DNA of 64,000 bases, from NCBI RefSeq assembly GCF_030128875.1, contig NZ_CP124620.1, positions 4,324,501 through 4,388,500 on the forward strand, read 5' to 3'. This document shows, one piece after another, positions 1 to 8,946 of this stretch. Numbering within the stretch: position 1 is the stretch's first letter; each line of letters begins with the position of its first letter. The notes under the pieces are model-generated. The model searched no databases and was not told the DNA's origin. It worked only from the letters and a program-made list of their open reading frames with translations. Made by a program: the position numbers and the translations under genes. This DNA comes from Stenotrophomonas sp. BIO128-Bstrain. GTDB taxonomy: Bacteria; Pseudomonadota; Gammaproteobacteria; Xanthomonadales; Xanthomonadaceae.

Positions 1-2955
1 CTCCGCGCCCGAGCCACTGGCGAACATCAGCGGGATCGCGCCGAACAGCGCGGCCAGCGTGGTCATCAGGATCGGCCGGAAGCGCAGCAGCGCGGCCTGG
101 TGGATCGCCTGGCGCGGCGCCATGCCGTGCTCGCGCTCGGCCTCCAGCGCGAAGTCGATCATCATGATCGCGTTCTTCTTGACCAGCCCGATCAGCAGCA
201 CGATGCCGATCACCGCGATCAGGTCCAGGCTGCGCCCGCTGACCAGCAACGCCAGCAACGCACCCACCGTGGCCGAGGGCAGGGTGGAGAGGATGGTGAT
301 CGGATGGATGAAGCTCTCATAGAGCACGCCCAGCACCAGGTACATCACCACCACCGCGGCCAGCACCAGCCACAAGGTGCTCGACAGCGACGCGCGGAAC
401 GCATCGGCCGCGCCCTGCAGGCGCAGTTCGACGCTGGCCGGCAGCCCGATCGCGGCGCGTGCACCTTCGATCGCCTCCACCGCTTCGCCCAGCGATGCCT
501 CCGGGGCGAGGTTGAAGGAGAACGTCACCGCCGGGAACTGGCCGACATGGTTGATCAGCAGCTGCGCGGGGCGCTGTTCGATCCGTGCGATGCCGCCCAG
601 CGGCACCTGCCGTCCGTCCGGACCGGTGACGTGCAGGCGTGCGATCGCATCCGGGCCGAAGGCCACGTCCGGGCGCGCTTCCAGCACCACGCGGTACTGG
701 TTGGCCTGGGTGAAGATGGTCGAGATCTGGCGCTGCCCGAACGCGTCGTACAGCGCATCGGCGATGGTCTCCACGCTGATCCCCAGGCGCGCGGCGGCGA
801 CCCGGTCGATCACCACGTGTGCCTGCAGCCCTTGGTTCTGCAGATCGCTGGCGACGTCGGCCAGTGCCGGTGCCTGCTGCAGATGCTCGAGCAGGCGCGG
901 CGTCCACGTCTCCAGCTGCGCGATATCCGGGCTGGTCAGGGTGAACTGGTACTGGGTCCGGCTGATCCGGTCTTCGATGCCCAGCTCCTGCACCGGCTGC
1001 AGGTACAGCCTGATGCCCGGGACATGCGCCACGCGCTGCTGCAGCCGCGCGATGATCGCCTGCGCATCGGCAGCGCGCTGTGCGTGCGGTTTCAATTCGA
1101 TCAGCAGGCGCCCGCTGTTGAGCGTGGCGTTGTTGCCGTCCACGCCGATGAACGAGGACAGGCTGGCCACGTCCTCATCCTCCAGCAACGCCGCCGACAA
1201 CGCCTGCTGGCGCTGCGCCATCGCCTGGAAGGAGATCGACTGTGGCGCCTCGCTGATGCCCTGGATCAGCCCGGCATCCTGCACCGGGAAGAAGCCTTTG
1301 GGCACCCACACGTACAGCAGTGCCGTCAGTACGAGGGTGGCGACGGTGGCGGCCAGCATCAGCGGCTGGCGCTGCAGCACCCAGTGCAGCTGGCGATCGT
1401 AGACCGCCACGACGCGATCGAACGGGTCACCCTGCTGCGCCGATTCCTGCCCATCCGCATCGCGGCGGGTGGCATGACCGGCCTTGAGCAGGCGCGCGCA
1501 CATCATCGGCGTCAGCGTCAGCGAGACCAGCAGCGAGATGCCGATCGCCACCGCGAGCGTGATCGCAAACTCGTGGAACAGCTTGCCGACCACATCGGCC
1601 ATGAACAGCAGCGGGATCAACACCGCGATCAACGACAGCGTCAGCGAGATCAGGGTGAAGCCGATCTGCCTGGCGCCCTTCAGTGCTGCCTGCATCGGCG
1701 TGGCACCGCGCTCCAGGTGGCGGGCGATGTTCTCCAGCATGACAATCGCATCGTCCACCACGAAGCCGGTGGCGATGGTCAGCGCCATCAGGGTGAGATT
1801 GTTGAGCGAGAAGCCGGCCAGCAGCATCACCCCGAAGGTGCCCACCAGCGACAGCGGGACCGCGATGCTGGGAATGATCGTGGCCGGGATGTTGCGCAGG
1901 AACACGAAGGTGACCATCACCACCAGCGCGATCGCGATGAGCAGCTCGTGCTGCACGCCGCGGATGGACGCGCGGATCGATTCGGTGCGATCGCTCAGGA
2001 TGGTCACATCCACCCCGGCCGGCAGCGAGGCCTGCAGCTGCGGCAGCAGCGCACGCACCTGGTCGACCACGGCGATCACGTTCGCGCCGGCCTGACGCTG
2101 GATGTTGATCAGCACCGCCGGGGTGGTGCCCGACCACGCGGCCAGCTGGCGGTTCTCGGCGCCATCCTCGATGGTGGCCACGTCGCCCAGGCGCAGCGGT
2201 GCGCCGTCCTTCCAGGCCAGGATCAGGGCGCGATACTCGGCCACCGAGCGCATCTGATCGTTGGCATCGAGCATGATCGCGCGGGTCGGTCCGTCGAAGC
2301 TGCCCTTGGGCATGTTGACGTTGGCCGTGCCGATCGCGGTGCGGATGCTGGCCATGCTCAGGCCGTTGGCGGCCAGCGCCGAAGGATTGACCTGGATGCG
2401 CACCGCCGGGCGCTGCCCACCAGCGAGGCTGACCAGCCCGACCCCAGGCAGCTGCGAGAGCCGCTGCGCCATGCGGGTATCGACCAGATCGTGCACCTGC
2501 GGCAGCGACAGCCCCTGCGAGGTCACCGCCAGGGTCAGGATCGGGGTATCGGCCGGGTTGACCTTGCGGTACACCGGCGGCACCGGCAGGTCATCGGGCA
2601 GGAAGCTGTCGGCGGCGTTGATCGCGGCCTGCACTTCCTGCTCGGCCACGCCGAGCGCGACCTCCAGCGAGAACTGCAGCGTGATGACCGAAGCGCCGCC
2701 CGAACTGGTCGAGGACATCTGCTTCAGGCCGGGGATCTGCCCCAGCTGCCGTTCCAGCGGTGCAGTGACCGCGCTGGTGGTGACATCCGGGCTGGCACCG
2801 GGATACAGCGTGGTGATCTGGATGATCGGGTAATCGACCTGCGGCAGTGCCGCGACCGGCAGCAGGCGGTAGGCCATCACGCCGGACAGCAGCAGCGCCA
2901 CCATCAGCAGCGTGGTCGCGACCGGGCGCTCGATGAAGGGGCGCGAGAGGTTCAT
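1..2955 (-). CDS. mdtB: RND multidrug efflux transporter, MdtB-like (3' end outside window)
   Basis: Inner-membrane proton-driven pump subunit of the resistance-nodulation-division family. The protein begins [20 protein letters not shown], the RND first transmembrane segment, and continues with the MdtB-like stretch [16 protein letters not shown]. The proton-relay Asp pair lies in [11 protein letters not shown] at residues 401-402, matching D407/D408 of AcrB. About 985 codons are present; the last visible residues ([16 protein letters not shown]) lie near the usual C-terminus, so roughly 40-60 residues are missing. Its ATG overlaps the stop of the upstream membrane fusion protein (ATGA), so the two are translationally coupled. 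In E. coli MdtB works with MdtC; an mdtC would be expected just left of the window. Substrates cannot be read from sequence. Confidence 0.93.
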   Translation of the reverse strand, partial: MNLSRPFIERPVATTLLMVALLLSGVMAYRLLPVAALPQVDYPIIQITTLYPGASPDVTTSAVTAPLERQLGQIPGLKQMSSTSSGGASVITLQFSLEVALGVAEQEVQAAINAADSFLPDDLPVPPVYRKVNPADTPILTLAVTSQGLSLPQVHDLVDTRMAQRLSQLPGVGLVSLAGGQRPAVRIQVNPSALAANGLSMASIRTAIGTANVNMPKGSFDGPTRAIMLDANDQMRSVAEYRALILAWKDGAPLRLGDVATIEDGAENRQLAAWSGTTPAVLINIQRQAGANVIAVVDQVRALLPQLQASLPAGVDVTILSDRTESIRASIRGVQHELLIAIALVVMVTFVFLRNIPATIIPSIAVPLSLVGTFGVMLLAGFSLNNLTLMALTIATGFVVDDAIVMLENIARHLERGATPMQAALKGARQIGFTLISLTLSLIAVLIPLLFMADVVGKLFHEFAITLAVAIGISLLVSLTLTPMMCARLLKAGHATRRDADGQESAQQGDPFDRVVAVYDRQLHWVLQRQPLMLAATVATLVLTALLYVWVPKGFFPVQDAGLIQGISEAPQSISFQAMAQRQQALSAALLEDEDVASLSSFIGVDGNNATLNSGRLLIELKPHAQRAADAQAIIARLQQRVAHVPGIRLYLQPVQELGIEDRISRTQYQFTLTSPDIAQLETWTPRLLEHLQQAPALADVASDLQNQGLQAHVVIDRVAAARLGISVETIADALYDAFGQRQISTIFTQANQYRVVLEARPDVAFGPDAIARLHVTGPDGRQVPLGGIARIEQRPAQLLINHVGQFPAVTFSFNLAPEASLGEAVEAIEGARAAIGLPASVELRLQGAADAFRASLSSTLWLVLAAVVVMYLVLGVLYESFIHPITILSTLPSATVGALLALLVSGRSLDLIAVIGIVLLIGLVKKNAIMMIDFALEAEREHGMAPRQAIHQAALLRFRPILMTTLAALFGAIPLMFASGSGAE

Positions 2956-4118
2956 GCGCCGGTCCGCGGCGGGTCCTGCTCCACCACCTCGACCTTGGCG
3001 CCTTCGCGCAGGCCGTCGATGCCTTCCACCACCACGCGCTCGCCGGCCTTGAGCCCTTCGCGCATCGAAACCCGTTCGCCATCGGCCGGGCCGAGCACCA
3101 CGTTGCGCAGGTGCGAGGTGGCATCGGCCGCGATCACGTAGACGTAGCTGCCCTTGCTGCCGAACTGCACGGCGGCATTGGGGATCACCACCGAATCGCT
3201 GCTGCTGACCTGCAGGCGCACGTTGACGAACTGGTTGGGGAACAACGACTCATCGGCGTTGGCGAACTGCGCGCGCAGCTTGAGCGTGCCGGTGGCGGTA
3301 TCGATGCGATTGTCCAGGCTGGAGAGCACGCCGTCGCCCAGCGCGGTGCGCTCCTCGCGGTCCCAGGCTTCCACGGTAAGCTGTGGATTGGCACGGGCGG
3401 CGGCGACCACCGCCGGCAGGTCCGGCTCGGGCACGGTGAACAGCACGCTGATCGGCGTGGTCTGGGTGATCGTGGCCAGCGGTTCGGTATCGCCACTGCG
3501 CACCAGGTTGCCGACATCCACATTGCGCAGGCCCATGCGTCCGGCCACCGGCGCGGTAATGCGGGTGTACTGCAGCTGCAGGCGCGCTTCATCCACGGCC
3601 GCCTGGTCGGTCTGGCGACGGCCCTGCAGCTGGCGCACCTTGCTCTGCTGATCACTCAGGTCCTGCGCGGAGACGAAGTGCTTGGTCTGCAGTTCGGTGA
3701 AGCGCCTGAGCTGGCTCTCGGCGTTGTCCAGCTCGGCCAGGTTCTGCTGCTGGGTGCCCAGCGCACGCGACAGCTGTACCTGGAACGGGCGCGGGTCGAT
3801 CTCGGCCAGCAGCTCGCCGGCCTTGACGTGCTGGCCTTCCGAGAACGCCAGCCGCAGCAGTTCGCCATCCACGCGGCTGCGCAGGCTCACCGTATGCAGC
3901 GGGGTCACCGTGCCGAGCGCCTTCAGGCGCACCACCAGGTCTTCCTGCGTCGCAGTGGCCACGCGCACCGGGGTCGGCTGTGGGCCACCGGCGGGGCTGG
4001 CGGCAGGCGCGGGCGAGAGCAGCTTCCCTGCGGCGATCGCGGCCAGGCCGACGGCGGCAGCGATCAACAGCGGTTTGGCGAAACGACGGCGAGACGAGGC
4101 GGGCGTTGAAGCGGACAT
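2952..4118 (-). CDS. mdtA: RND efflux periplasmic adaptor (membrane fusion protein), MdtA-like
   Basis: Periplasmic adaptor linking an RND pump to an outer-membrane channel. The chosen start ([15 protein letters not shown]) gives 388 residues with an AGGA Shine-Dalgarno 5 nt upstream; an in-frame ATG at 4223 would add 35 Pro/Arg-rich residues unlike a signal sequence. There is an N-terminal membrane anchor (about residues 12-30), then biotinyl-lipoyl-like halves ([15 protein letters not shown] and [17 protein letters not shown]) flanking an alpha-helical hairpin with [13 protein letters not shown], then beta-barrel and membrane-proximal domains. The stop overlaps the mdtB start. No outer-membrane factor or regulator is seen upstream on this strand; the next gene upstream has its own riboswitch. 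Confidence 0.92.
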   Translation of the reverse strand: MSASTPASSRRRFAKPLLIAAAVGLAAIAAGKLLSPAPAASPAGGPQPTPVRVATATQEDLVVRLKALGTVTPLHTVSLRSRVDGELLRLAFSEGQHVKAGELLAEIDPRPFQVQLSRALGTQQQNLAELDNAESQLRRFTELQTKHFVSAQDLSDQQSKVRQLQGRRQTDQAAVDEARLQLQYTRITAPVAGRMGLRNVDVGNLVRSGDTEPLATITQTTPISVLFTVPEPDLPAVVAAARANPQLTVEAWDREERTALGDGVLSSLDNRIDTATGTLKLRAQFANADESLFPNQFVNVRLQVSSSDSVVIPNAAVQFGSKGSYVYVIAADATSHLRNVVLGPADGERVSMREGLKAGERVVVEGIDGLREGAKVEVVEQDPPRTGA

Positions 4119-4321
4119 ACGCATCCTGCGCACCCTCCACCGGAGCAGTGCGTCCATGGGGACCGGCCGAGTGCGGCAGGTCAACGGGGGAGAGGGTGTC
4201 TGGCGGGGCAGCGGGTGGAACACCGCCGCGTGGCTGGATGCCGTTCGATTGGAACGGGAGCGCCATGATACAGGGCCAGGCCGCTCAAGCTCCCGTGACC
4301 TTGGTCATGCCTGCGCGTGCG

Positions 4322-4939
4322 TCAATGTACCTCGTCGCGGTACACGAACTTCGGCATTTCCCATTTGAAGTGGATCGCCAGCAGGCGGAACAGGAAGCCG
4401 CCGCCCAGGCACCACAGCGTGGCCGCGTTGAGCGACACGCCGAGTTCCAGCAGGGTCAGGTAGGCCGCGCCGGTGAGCAGGGTGATCACGGCATACAGTT
4501 CTTTCTGGAAGATCAGCGGCACCTCGTTGCACAGCACGTCGCGCAGCACGCCACCGAACGCACCGGTCAGCATGCCGGCGATCAGGATGATCGGCACGGT
4601 GTGCCCGCTCTCGCGTGCGACCGCGCAACCGATCAGGGTGAACGCGATCAGGCCCAGGCCATCGAGCACCAGGAAGGTACGCCGGAAGTGGTGCATCCAG
4701 CGCGCCACCCAGGTCGCGATCAGTGCCGCGCAGATGGTGAAGCCCAGGTACTCCGGGTGCTTCACCCAGCCCAGCGGGTAATGCCCGAGCACGATGTCGC
4801 GCAGTGAGCCGCCGCCGAGCGCGGTGACGCAGGCGATGATGACCACGCCGAACAGGTCCATGCGGCGGCGGCCGGCCGACAGCGCGCCGGTCATGGCTTC
4901 GGCCGAGATGGCGATGAGGTAGATCAGGGAGAGCAGCAT
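4322..4939 (-). CDS. TRIC-family (UPF0126/YadS-like) membrane channel protein
   Basis: A 205-residue protein with about seven hydrophobic segments from MLLSLIYLIAISAEAMTGAL onward and the family hallmark repeats GGGSLRDIVLG and GAFGGVLRDVLCNEVP. These two inverted copies of the GGxxRD motif define the bacterial trimeric intracellular cation channel fold. The start was set at the ATG at 4939; the frame stays open further upstream, but that stretch runs through the glycine riboswitch and is not protein-like. Known TRIC homologues conduct monovalent cations; the physiological role in bacteria is unsettled. The glycine riboswitch suggests a link to glycine export or to the ionic consequences of glycine excess, which is inference. 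It is separated from mdtA by about 200 bp. Confidence 0.9.
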   Translation of the reverse strand: MLLSLIYLIAISAEAMTGALSAGRRRMDLFGVVIIACVTALGGGSLRDIVLGHYPLGWVKHPEYLGFTICAALIATWVARWMHHFRRTFLVLDGLGLIAFTLIGCAVARESGHTVPIILIAGMLTGAFGGVLRDVLCNEVPLIFQKELYAVITLLTGAAYLTLLELGVSLNAATLWCLGGGFLFRLLAIHFKWEMPKFVYRDEVH

Positions 4940-5039
4940 GGGGGTGGCTCCGGAAAACACGTCAGGCGGGGACGGAAACGCACACGCATCACGCCAGCGC
5001 CGCTGCACTGTCGTGGGGGTGGGATTCCGTTGCCGCTCC

Positions 5040-5222
5040 CGCTGTCCTTTTGCCTGAGAGTTCGGTGGCCAAGGCCACGTGCCCCTTCGGCGGGTCATTG
5101 AAGACCTCTCTCCAGATCGGCGTGTCGGATGCATGGTTGGTGGCGTATCGAGCCACCGGCCTGAGCGATTATGGGAGCCTGCGCCTTCGGCGGGCGCCAG
5201 CGCGGCGCCTCTCTCCTGCATC
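5040..5222 (-). promoter_or_regulatory. Tandem glycine riboswitch (two gcvT-type aptamers)
   Basis: Read on the minus strand, aptamer I starts at about 5220 with GCAGGAGAGAGGC and ends with GGCTCCCATAATCGCTCAGG. Aptamer II starts at about 5116 with TCTGGAGAGAGG and ends with ACTCTCAGGCAAAAGGACAG. Both carry the conserved GGAGAGA entry and the CGCCGAAGG internal segment of Rfam-type glycine riboswitches. The short linker between the two halves matches the usual tandem arrangement. The aptamers lie about 100 nt upstream of the TRIC-family gene, so they most likely control its expression. Confidence 0.93.
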
Positions 5223-5230
5223 CGGGGCGG

Positions 5231-5239
5231 ATTCTAGCA
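5231..5239 (-). promoter_or_regulatory. Extended -10 promoter for the glycine riboswitch transcript
   Basis: On the minus strand the sequence TGCTAGAAT provides an extended -10 (TGn plus TAGAAT). The expected start point (about 5224) lies 3-4 nt before the first aptamer. No convincing -35 is seen, as is common for extended -10 promoters. Confidence 0.55.
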
Positions 5240-5272
5240 GCCGCCGGGCCCGCGCCGGGGGATAATCCCGGT

Positions 5273-5542
5273 ATGCCCGCTGAACCCGCCCTCTGGTACC
5301 TGTACCTGCTTGAATGCCGCAACGGCAGCTATTACGCCGGCATCAGCAACGACGTGGAGGCGCGCTTCCAGGCCCACCTCGCCGGCAAAGGGGCCAAATA
5401 CACCCGTGCCCACCCACCGGTGAGAGTGCTGGCGATGCGCGCCTACCCGGACCGGGCCGCGGCGTCGAAGGCCGAGTGGCAGCTCAAGCGGCAACCGCGC
5501 GAGCGCAAGCTGGCGTGGTTGGCGCTGCCCGATCCCATGTAG
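5273..5542 (+). CDS. GIY-YIG nuclease-domain protein (UPF0213/YhbQ-like)
   Basis: An 89-residue single-domain protein starting [20 protein letters not shown]. It carries the GIY-YIG signature in degenerate form (WYLYLLEC and [16 protein letters not shown]), a downstream [12 protein letters not shown] segment and the C-terminal helix [13 protein letters not shown], typical of the small stand-alone YhbQ/UPF0213 group. These proteins are assumed to be nucleases in DNA repair, but their substrate is poorly defined. No Shine-Dalgarno precedes the ATG; a GATAAT box ends 6 nt upstream, so the transcript could be leaderless. It is divergent from the riboswitch transcript. Confidence 0.88.
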   Translation: MPAEPALWYLYLLECRNGSYYAGISNDVEARFQAHLAGKGAKYTRAHPPVRVLAMRAYPDRAAASKAEWQLKRQPRERKLAWLALPDPM

Positions 5543-5628
5543 CCCCGCGTGCTGGTTGTTCGGGTCTTCGTTGGCGGCATACCATCGACCCTCGTTCGTT
5601 GATCCGCTTGCCCAAGCCCTGGAGTGCC

Positions 5629-5973
5629 ATGTCCCGCGATCTGTCGTTGTACCCGGAAGATGAGAATGGCGATGTGCTCTGGAACATGCTGCAGGATGGC
5701 GACGATCTGTCGATTCCGCGCGAGGTGGATTTCGCGCTGATCTTTCCGACCCAGGATGTGGCGATCGCCTTCGCCGTGCACCTGCTCAAGAACGACCAGA
5801 AGGTGTCCTTCGCCGCCTACGAGGGCAACGACGACTACCCCTGGCAGGTGGTGGTGCATCCGCTGATGCTGCCGACCCACCAGAACATCGCCGGCTTCGA
5901 AGGTCTGCTGGCCAGCGAGGCGGTCTCCTACAGCGGCCAGGTGGATGGCTGGGGATGTCTGTCGCAGGGATGA
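5629..5973 (+). CDS. rraB: RraB-family regulator of RNase E
   Basis: A 114-residue acidic protein starting MSRDLSLYPEDENGDVLWNM, with the RraB-family core EVDFALIFPTQDVAIAFAVHL and the C-terminal Tyr/Gly-rich end YSGQVDGWGC. In E. coli RraB binds the C-terminal scaffold of RNase E and modulates mRNA decay; here the same role is inferred from family membership. The stop codon (TGA) abuts the stop of the convergent NADH dehydrogenase gene, forming tga|tca with no spacer. The longer open frame to the left overlaps the GIY-YIG gene in another frame and is not used. Confidence 0.85.
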   Translation: MSRDLSLYPEDENGDVLWNMLQDGDDLSIPREVDFALIFPTQDVAIAFAVHLLKNDQKVSFAAYEGNDDYPWQVVVHPLMLPTHQNIAGFEGLLASEAVSYSGQVDGWGCLSQG

Positions 5974-7266
5974 TCAGGGCGTGGGCGGTCGTTTCGGCCG
6001 GCGATCGTCCTGTGCATCACCGAAGATGATCCGTGCGCTGCGCTGGTAGCTCCAGTACGCCACCGCCCAGTTCAACAGCACCACCACGCGGTTGCGGAAG
6101 CCGATCAGGAAGAACACGTGCGCGGCCAGCCAGAACCACCAGGCCAGCACGCCGGAGAGCTGCAGCCGGCCGAGGTGGACGATCGCCGCCATGCGGCCGA
6201 TGGTCGCCAGGTTGCCGAAGTCCTGGTATTTGAACGCACCCGGCGCGGGCTTGCCGGCCAGGCGTGCCTGGACGGTGGTGGCCACGTGCTTGCCCATCTG
6301 CTTGGCCGCCGGCGCGACGCCGGGCACCGGCTTGCCGTCGGCCTGGGTCAGTGCCGCCAGGTCACCGGCAACGAAGATCTCCGGGTGGCCCTCCAGGGTG
6401 AGGTCAGGCTGCACCGGCACGCGGCCGGCGCGGTCCAGTGGCACGTCCAACGTACGTGCCAGCGGTGAGGCGGCGACACCGGCGGCCCAGACCACGGTGC
6501 GGGCCTCGACGAAGCGCTCGCCGAGCTGGAAGCCTTCGGCAGTGATGTCGCTGACGGGGGTGCCGGTGAGCACTTCCACGCCCAGCTTTTCCAGCTGCCG
6601 CCGTGCCTTGAGCGAGAGCACCTCGGGGAAGGTCGACAGCACGCGCGGGCCGGCTTCGACCAGGCGGACCTTGGCCGAGGCGGGATCGATATGGCGGAAC
6701 TCATTGCGCAGCGTGTGCCGCGCGATCTCGGCCAGGGTGCCGGCCAGTTCCACGCCGGTGGGGCCCCCACCGACCACGGCGAAACTCAGCCACGCCGCTT
6801 TGCGCGCGGGATCGGGTTCGGCCTCGGCACGCTCGAAGGCGAGCAGCAGCTTGCGGCGCAGCGCGATGGCATCGTCCAGCGTCTTCAGGCCCGGCGCATC
6901 GGCGGCCCATTCGTCGTGGCCGAAATACGCATGGGTGGCGCCGGTGCACAGCATCAGGGTGTCGTACGTAATCTGCGTGCCATCGGCCAGCGTCGCGGTG
7001 CGCGCTGCCTTGTCGATGTCGGTCACTTCGCCCAGCCGCACTTCAACGTTGCGCTGGTCGCCGAGGATGTGGCGCAGCGGTGCGGCGATATCCGGCGCGG
7101 ACAGGCCGGCGGTGGCCACCTGGTAGAGCAGCGGCTGGAACAGATGGTGGTTGCGACGGTCCACCAGGGTGATGCGCACGTGCGCCGAGGCGAGGGCACG
7201 GGTGGCCCAGAGGCCGGCAAAACCGCCACCGATGATGAGCAGGTGGGGCGTGGGATCGCGGGTCAT
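5974..7266 (-). CDS. ndh: NAD(P)/FAD-dependent oxidoreductase, type II NADH dehydrogenase-like
   Basis: A 430-residue flavoprotein with an N-terminal FAD-binding Rossmann motif LLIIGGGFAGLWATRAL, a second dinucleotide motif SFAVVGGGPTGVELAGTLAE for NADH, and the FAD-contacting GHPEIFVAGDLAAL and AKQMGKHVATTVQARL segments. The C-terminus is hydrophobic and amphipathic (VLAWWFWLAAHVFFLIGF), as needed for membrane attachment of NDH-2. It would pass electrons from NADH to quinone without pumping protons. Length and motif order fit NDH-2. It has a convergent neighbour (rraB) and a divergent one (NYN protein). Confidence 0.9.
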   Translation of the reverse strand: MTRDPTPHLLIIGGGFAGLWATRALASAHVRITLVDRRNHHLFQPLLYQVATAGLSAPDIAAPLRHILGDQRNVEVRLGEVTDIDKAARTATLADGTQITYDTLMLCTGATHAYFGHDEWAADAPGLKTLDDAIALRRKLLLAFERAEAEPDPARKAAWLSFAVVGGGPTGVELAGTLAEIARHTLRNEFRHIDPASAKVRLVEAGPRVLSTFPEVLSLKARRQLEKLGVEVLTGTPVSDITAEGFQLGERFVEARTVVWAAGVAASPLARTLDVPLDRAGRVPVQPDLTLEGHPEIFVAGDLAALTQADGKPVPGVAPAAKQMGKHVATTVQARLAGKPAPGAFKYQDFGNLATIGRMAAIVHLGRLQLSGVLAWWFWLAAHVFFLIGFRNRVVVLLNWAVAYWSYQRSARIIFGDAQDDRRPKRPPTP

Positions 7267-7333
7267 GCTTCACTCCTTGGCGGGCGCCGGCGGGGGGCGG
7301 CGCAGGTCGTCTCGTGATGCGGCCCATGGTCGC

Positions 7334-7355
7334 ACGTGAAGCGCGATGTTCACGT
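7334..7355. promoter_or_regulatory. Inverted repeat in the ndh / NYN-protein divergent region
   Basis: ACGTGAA (7334-7340) and TTCACGT (7349-7355) form a perfect 7-bp inverted repeat with an 8-bp spacer, lying between the two divergent starts. The size and symmetry suit a dimeric regulator site; no regulator is identified. A possible -10 (GATACT, 7364-7369) for the rightward gene lies just downstream. Confidence 0.35.
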
Positions 7356-7428
7356 CGATGGCCGATACTGGGTTCAGGGGCCATCGCACTTGCCCGATGG
7401 CCGATCCGATCCCGCCCAGGAGACCGAG

Positions 7429-8190
7429 ATGTCCGAACCGGAAAAGCGCATCGCCCTGTTAATCGATGCCGACAACGCGCCCTCGTCCAAGATCGATGCG
7501 GTGCTGGCCGAAGTCGCCCGCTATGGCGTGGCCAATGTCCGCCGCGCCTACGGCAACTGGAAGAGTCCGCGCTTGAAAGGGTGGGAATCGGTGCTGCACG
7601 AATACGCGATCCGCCCGATCCAGCAGTTCGCCTACAGCCGCGGCAAGAACGCCTCGGACATGGCCATGGTGATCGACGCGATGGACATGCTGTACGCCCG
7701 CAATCTGGACGGTTTTGCGATCGTCTCCAGCGACGCGGATTTCACCCCGCTGGTGATGCGCCTGCTGACCGACGGGGTGAAGGTGTACGGCTTCGGCGAA
7801 AAGAAAACGCCCGAGCCGTTCGTCAACGCCTGCTCTAAGTTCACCTACATCGAAGCCCTGGGTCAGCCGCATGCGGCCGATCAGGAAGTGGAGCAGGACA
7901 ACGAGGAAACCCGCCCGCGCAAGAGCGGCCCGGAGCTGCGCAACGACACCCGCCTGGTGCAGATGCTGCGCCGCGCGGTGACCTCGGCCGAAGCCGAGGA
8001 TGGCTGGTCACACCTGGGCCCGGTCGGCAGCCAGATCGGCAACCAGGCCTCCTTCGATTCGCGCAATTACGGGTACGGCAAACTCAGCGATCTGCTGGCC
8101 GCGACCGGCCTGTTCGAGATGAAGAAGGACGGCAAATCGACGTATGTGCGCGCGCTGCCGAAGAAGAGTGCGGCGAAGGCGACGAAGTAA
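7429..8190 (+). CDS. NYN-domain (LabA/DUF88) protein with C-terminal OST-HTH/LOTUS domain
   Basis: A 253-residue cytosolic protein. Residues about 5-145 form a NYN (PIN-like) nuclease domain with the acidic triad motifs LLIDADNAPSS, NASDMAMVIDAMD and VSSDADFTPLV. Residues about 165-245 form an OST-HTH/LOTUS-type domain (LVQMLRRAVTSAEAEDGW ... YGYGKLSDLLAATGLFE), an RNA-binding module. An acidic linker (VEQDNEETRP) separates them. The combination is typical of bacterial LabA-like proteins presumed to cut or bind RNA, but no substrate is known. The ATG follows AGGAGACCGAG, a good ribosome-binding site. Confidence 0.9.
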   Translation: MSEPEKRIALLIDADNAPSSKIDAVLAEVARYGVANVRRAYGNWKSPRLKGWESVLHEYAIRPIQQFAYSRGKNASDMAMVIDAMDMLYARNLDGFAIVSSDADFTPLVMRLLTDGVKVYGFGEKKTPEPFVNACSKFTYIEALGQPHAADQEVEQDNEETRPRKSGPELRNDTRLVQMLRRAVTSAEAEDGWSHLGPVGSQIGNQASFDSRNYGYGKLSDLLAATGLFEMKKDGKSTYVRALPKKSAAKATK

Positions 8191-8264
8191 CAGCCCGCCG
8201 TTGGGCGTATCGTATCCGCACCGCGCGCCCCGTGCCGCGCATCGCCCGATACGAGAGTCCGATC

Positions 8265-8885
8265 ATGCTGAAAATCTGGGGCCGTCGCAATTCCAGCAAC
8301 GTGCGCAAAGTGCTGTGGTGTGCCGAGGAGATCGGTGCGCCCTACGAGTCGATCGAAGTCGGCGGTGCATTCGGTGGCACGCAGTCGCCGGCGTACCGCG
8401 CGATGAATCCGAACGGGCTGGTGCCGGTGATCGAGGACCAGGGCCTGCCGCTGTGGGAATCCAACACGATCGTGCGCTATCTCTGCGCGCGCTACGCGCT
8501 GGGCACGCTGTACCCGGAGGACGTGGTGGCGCGCGCGCAGTCGGAGAAGTGGATGGACTGGACCACCTCGACCTTCGCCGGCGTGTTCCGCGATCTGTTC
8601 TGGGGCACGTTGCGGACCGCGCCCGCTGATCGGGATGAGGCGCGCATCGCTGCCGCACTGGTGCGCTCGGGCGAGTTGCTGGCCATGGCCGATGAGGCCT
8701 TGTCGCGGCAGCCGTATCTGTCCGGTGAGCAGTTCGCGATGGGCGATATCCCGCTGGGCGCCTTCATCTATGCCTGGTTCGAGATGCCGATCCAGCGGCC
8801 GGACCTGCCGCATCTGGCCGCCTGGTACGAACGGCTGAAGCAGCGGCCGGCGTACCAGCGTGGGGTCATGACGGCGTTGACCTGA
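8265..8885 (+). CDS. Glutathione S-transferase family protein
   Basis: A 206-residue protein. The N-terminal thioredoxin-like domain starts MLKIWGRRNSSNVRKVLWCAEE, with the Ser/Asn active-site region SSNVRK and the cis-Pro segment NPNGLVPVIED followed by WESNTIVRYL (the glutathione gamma-Glu binding ES/TS motif). The C-terminal helical domain ends LPHLAAWYERLKQRPAYQRGV. Substrate specificity cannot be deduced; stress detoxification is the general family role. The ATG at 8265 was preferred over one at 8232 because the domain begins there. A REP-type hairpin follows the stop. Confidence 0.9.
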   Translation: MLKIWGRRNSSNVRKVLWCAEEIGAPYESIEVGGAFGGTQSPAYRAMNPNGLVPVIEDQGLPLWESNTIVRYLCARYALGTLYPEDVVARAQSEKWMDWTTSTFAGVFRDLFWGTLRTAPADRDEARIAAALVRSGELLAMADEALSRQPYLSGEQFAMGDIPLGAFIYAWFEMPIQRPDLPHLAAWYERLKQRPAYQRGVMTALT

Positions 8886-8890
8886 TCGGG

Positions 8891-8938
8891 GTGCCGGCCA
8901 GCGGCCGGCACTACCTCGTGCCGACAAACGGTCAGCAC
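8891..8938 (-). repeat. SMAG-type (GTAG-headed) REP element, probably a degenerate pair
   Basis: On the minus strand GTAG (8914-8911) heads a perfect hairpin: GTGCCGGCC and GGCCGGCAC with loop AGC at 8891-8911. A second, weaker hairpin (GTGCCGAC / GGTCAGCAC, 8918-8938) lies beside it. This matches the GTAG-headed REP family described in Stenotrophomonas maltophilia. It sits between two convergent stops (GST and priA). Confidence 0.75.
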
Positions 8939-8946
8939 ATGCCGGC

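Noticed and set aside
100..3141. 1013-codon open frame on the plus strand
   Set aside because: It is antisense to mdtB; its sequence is almost only Arg, Gln, His, Asp and Gly, typical of a shadow frame in high-GC DNA. The opposite strand encodes a clear RND pump.
4940..5221. N-terminal extension of the TRIC protein to 299 residues
   Set aside because: The extra 94 codons run through the two glycine aptamers; the transmembrane protein starts at 4939.
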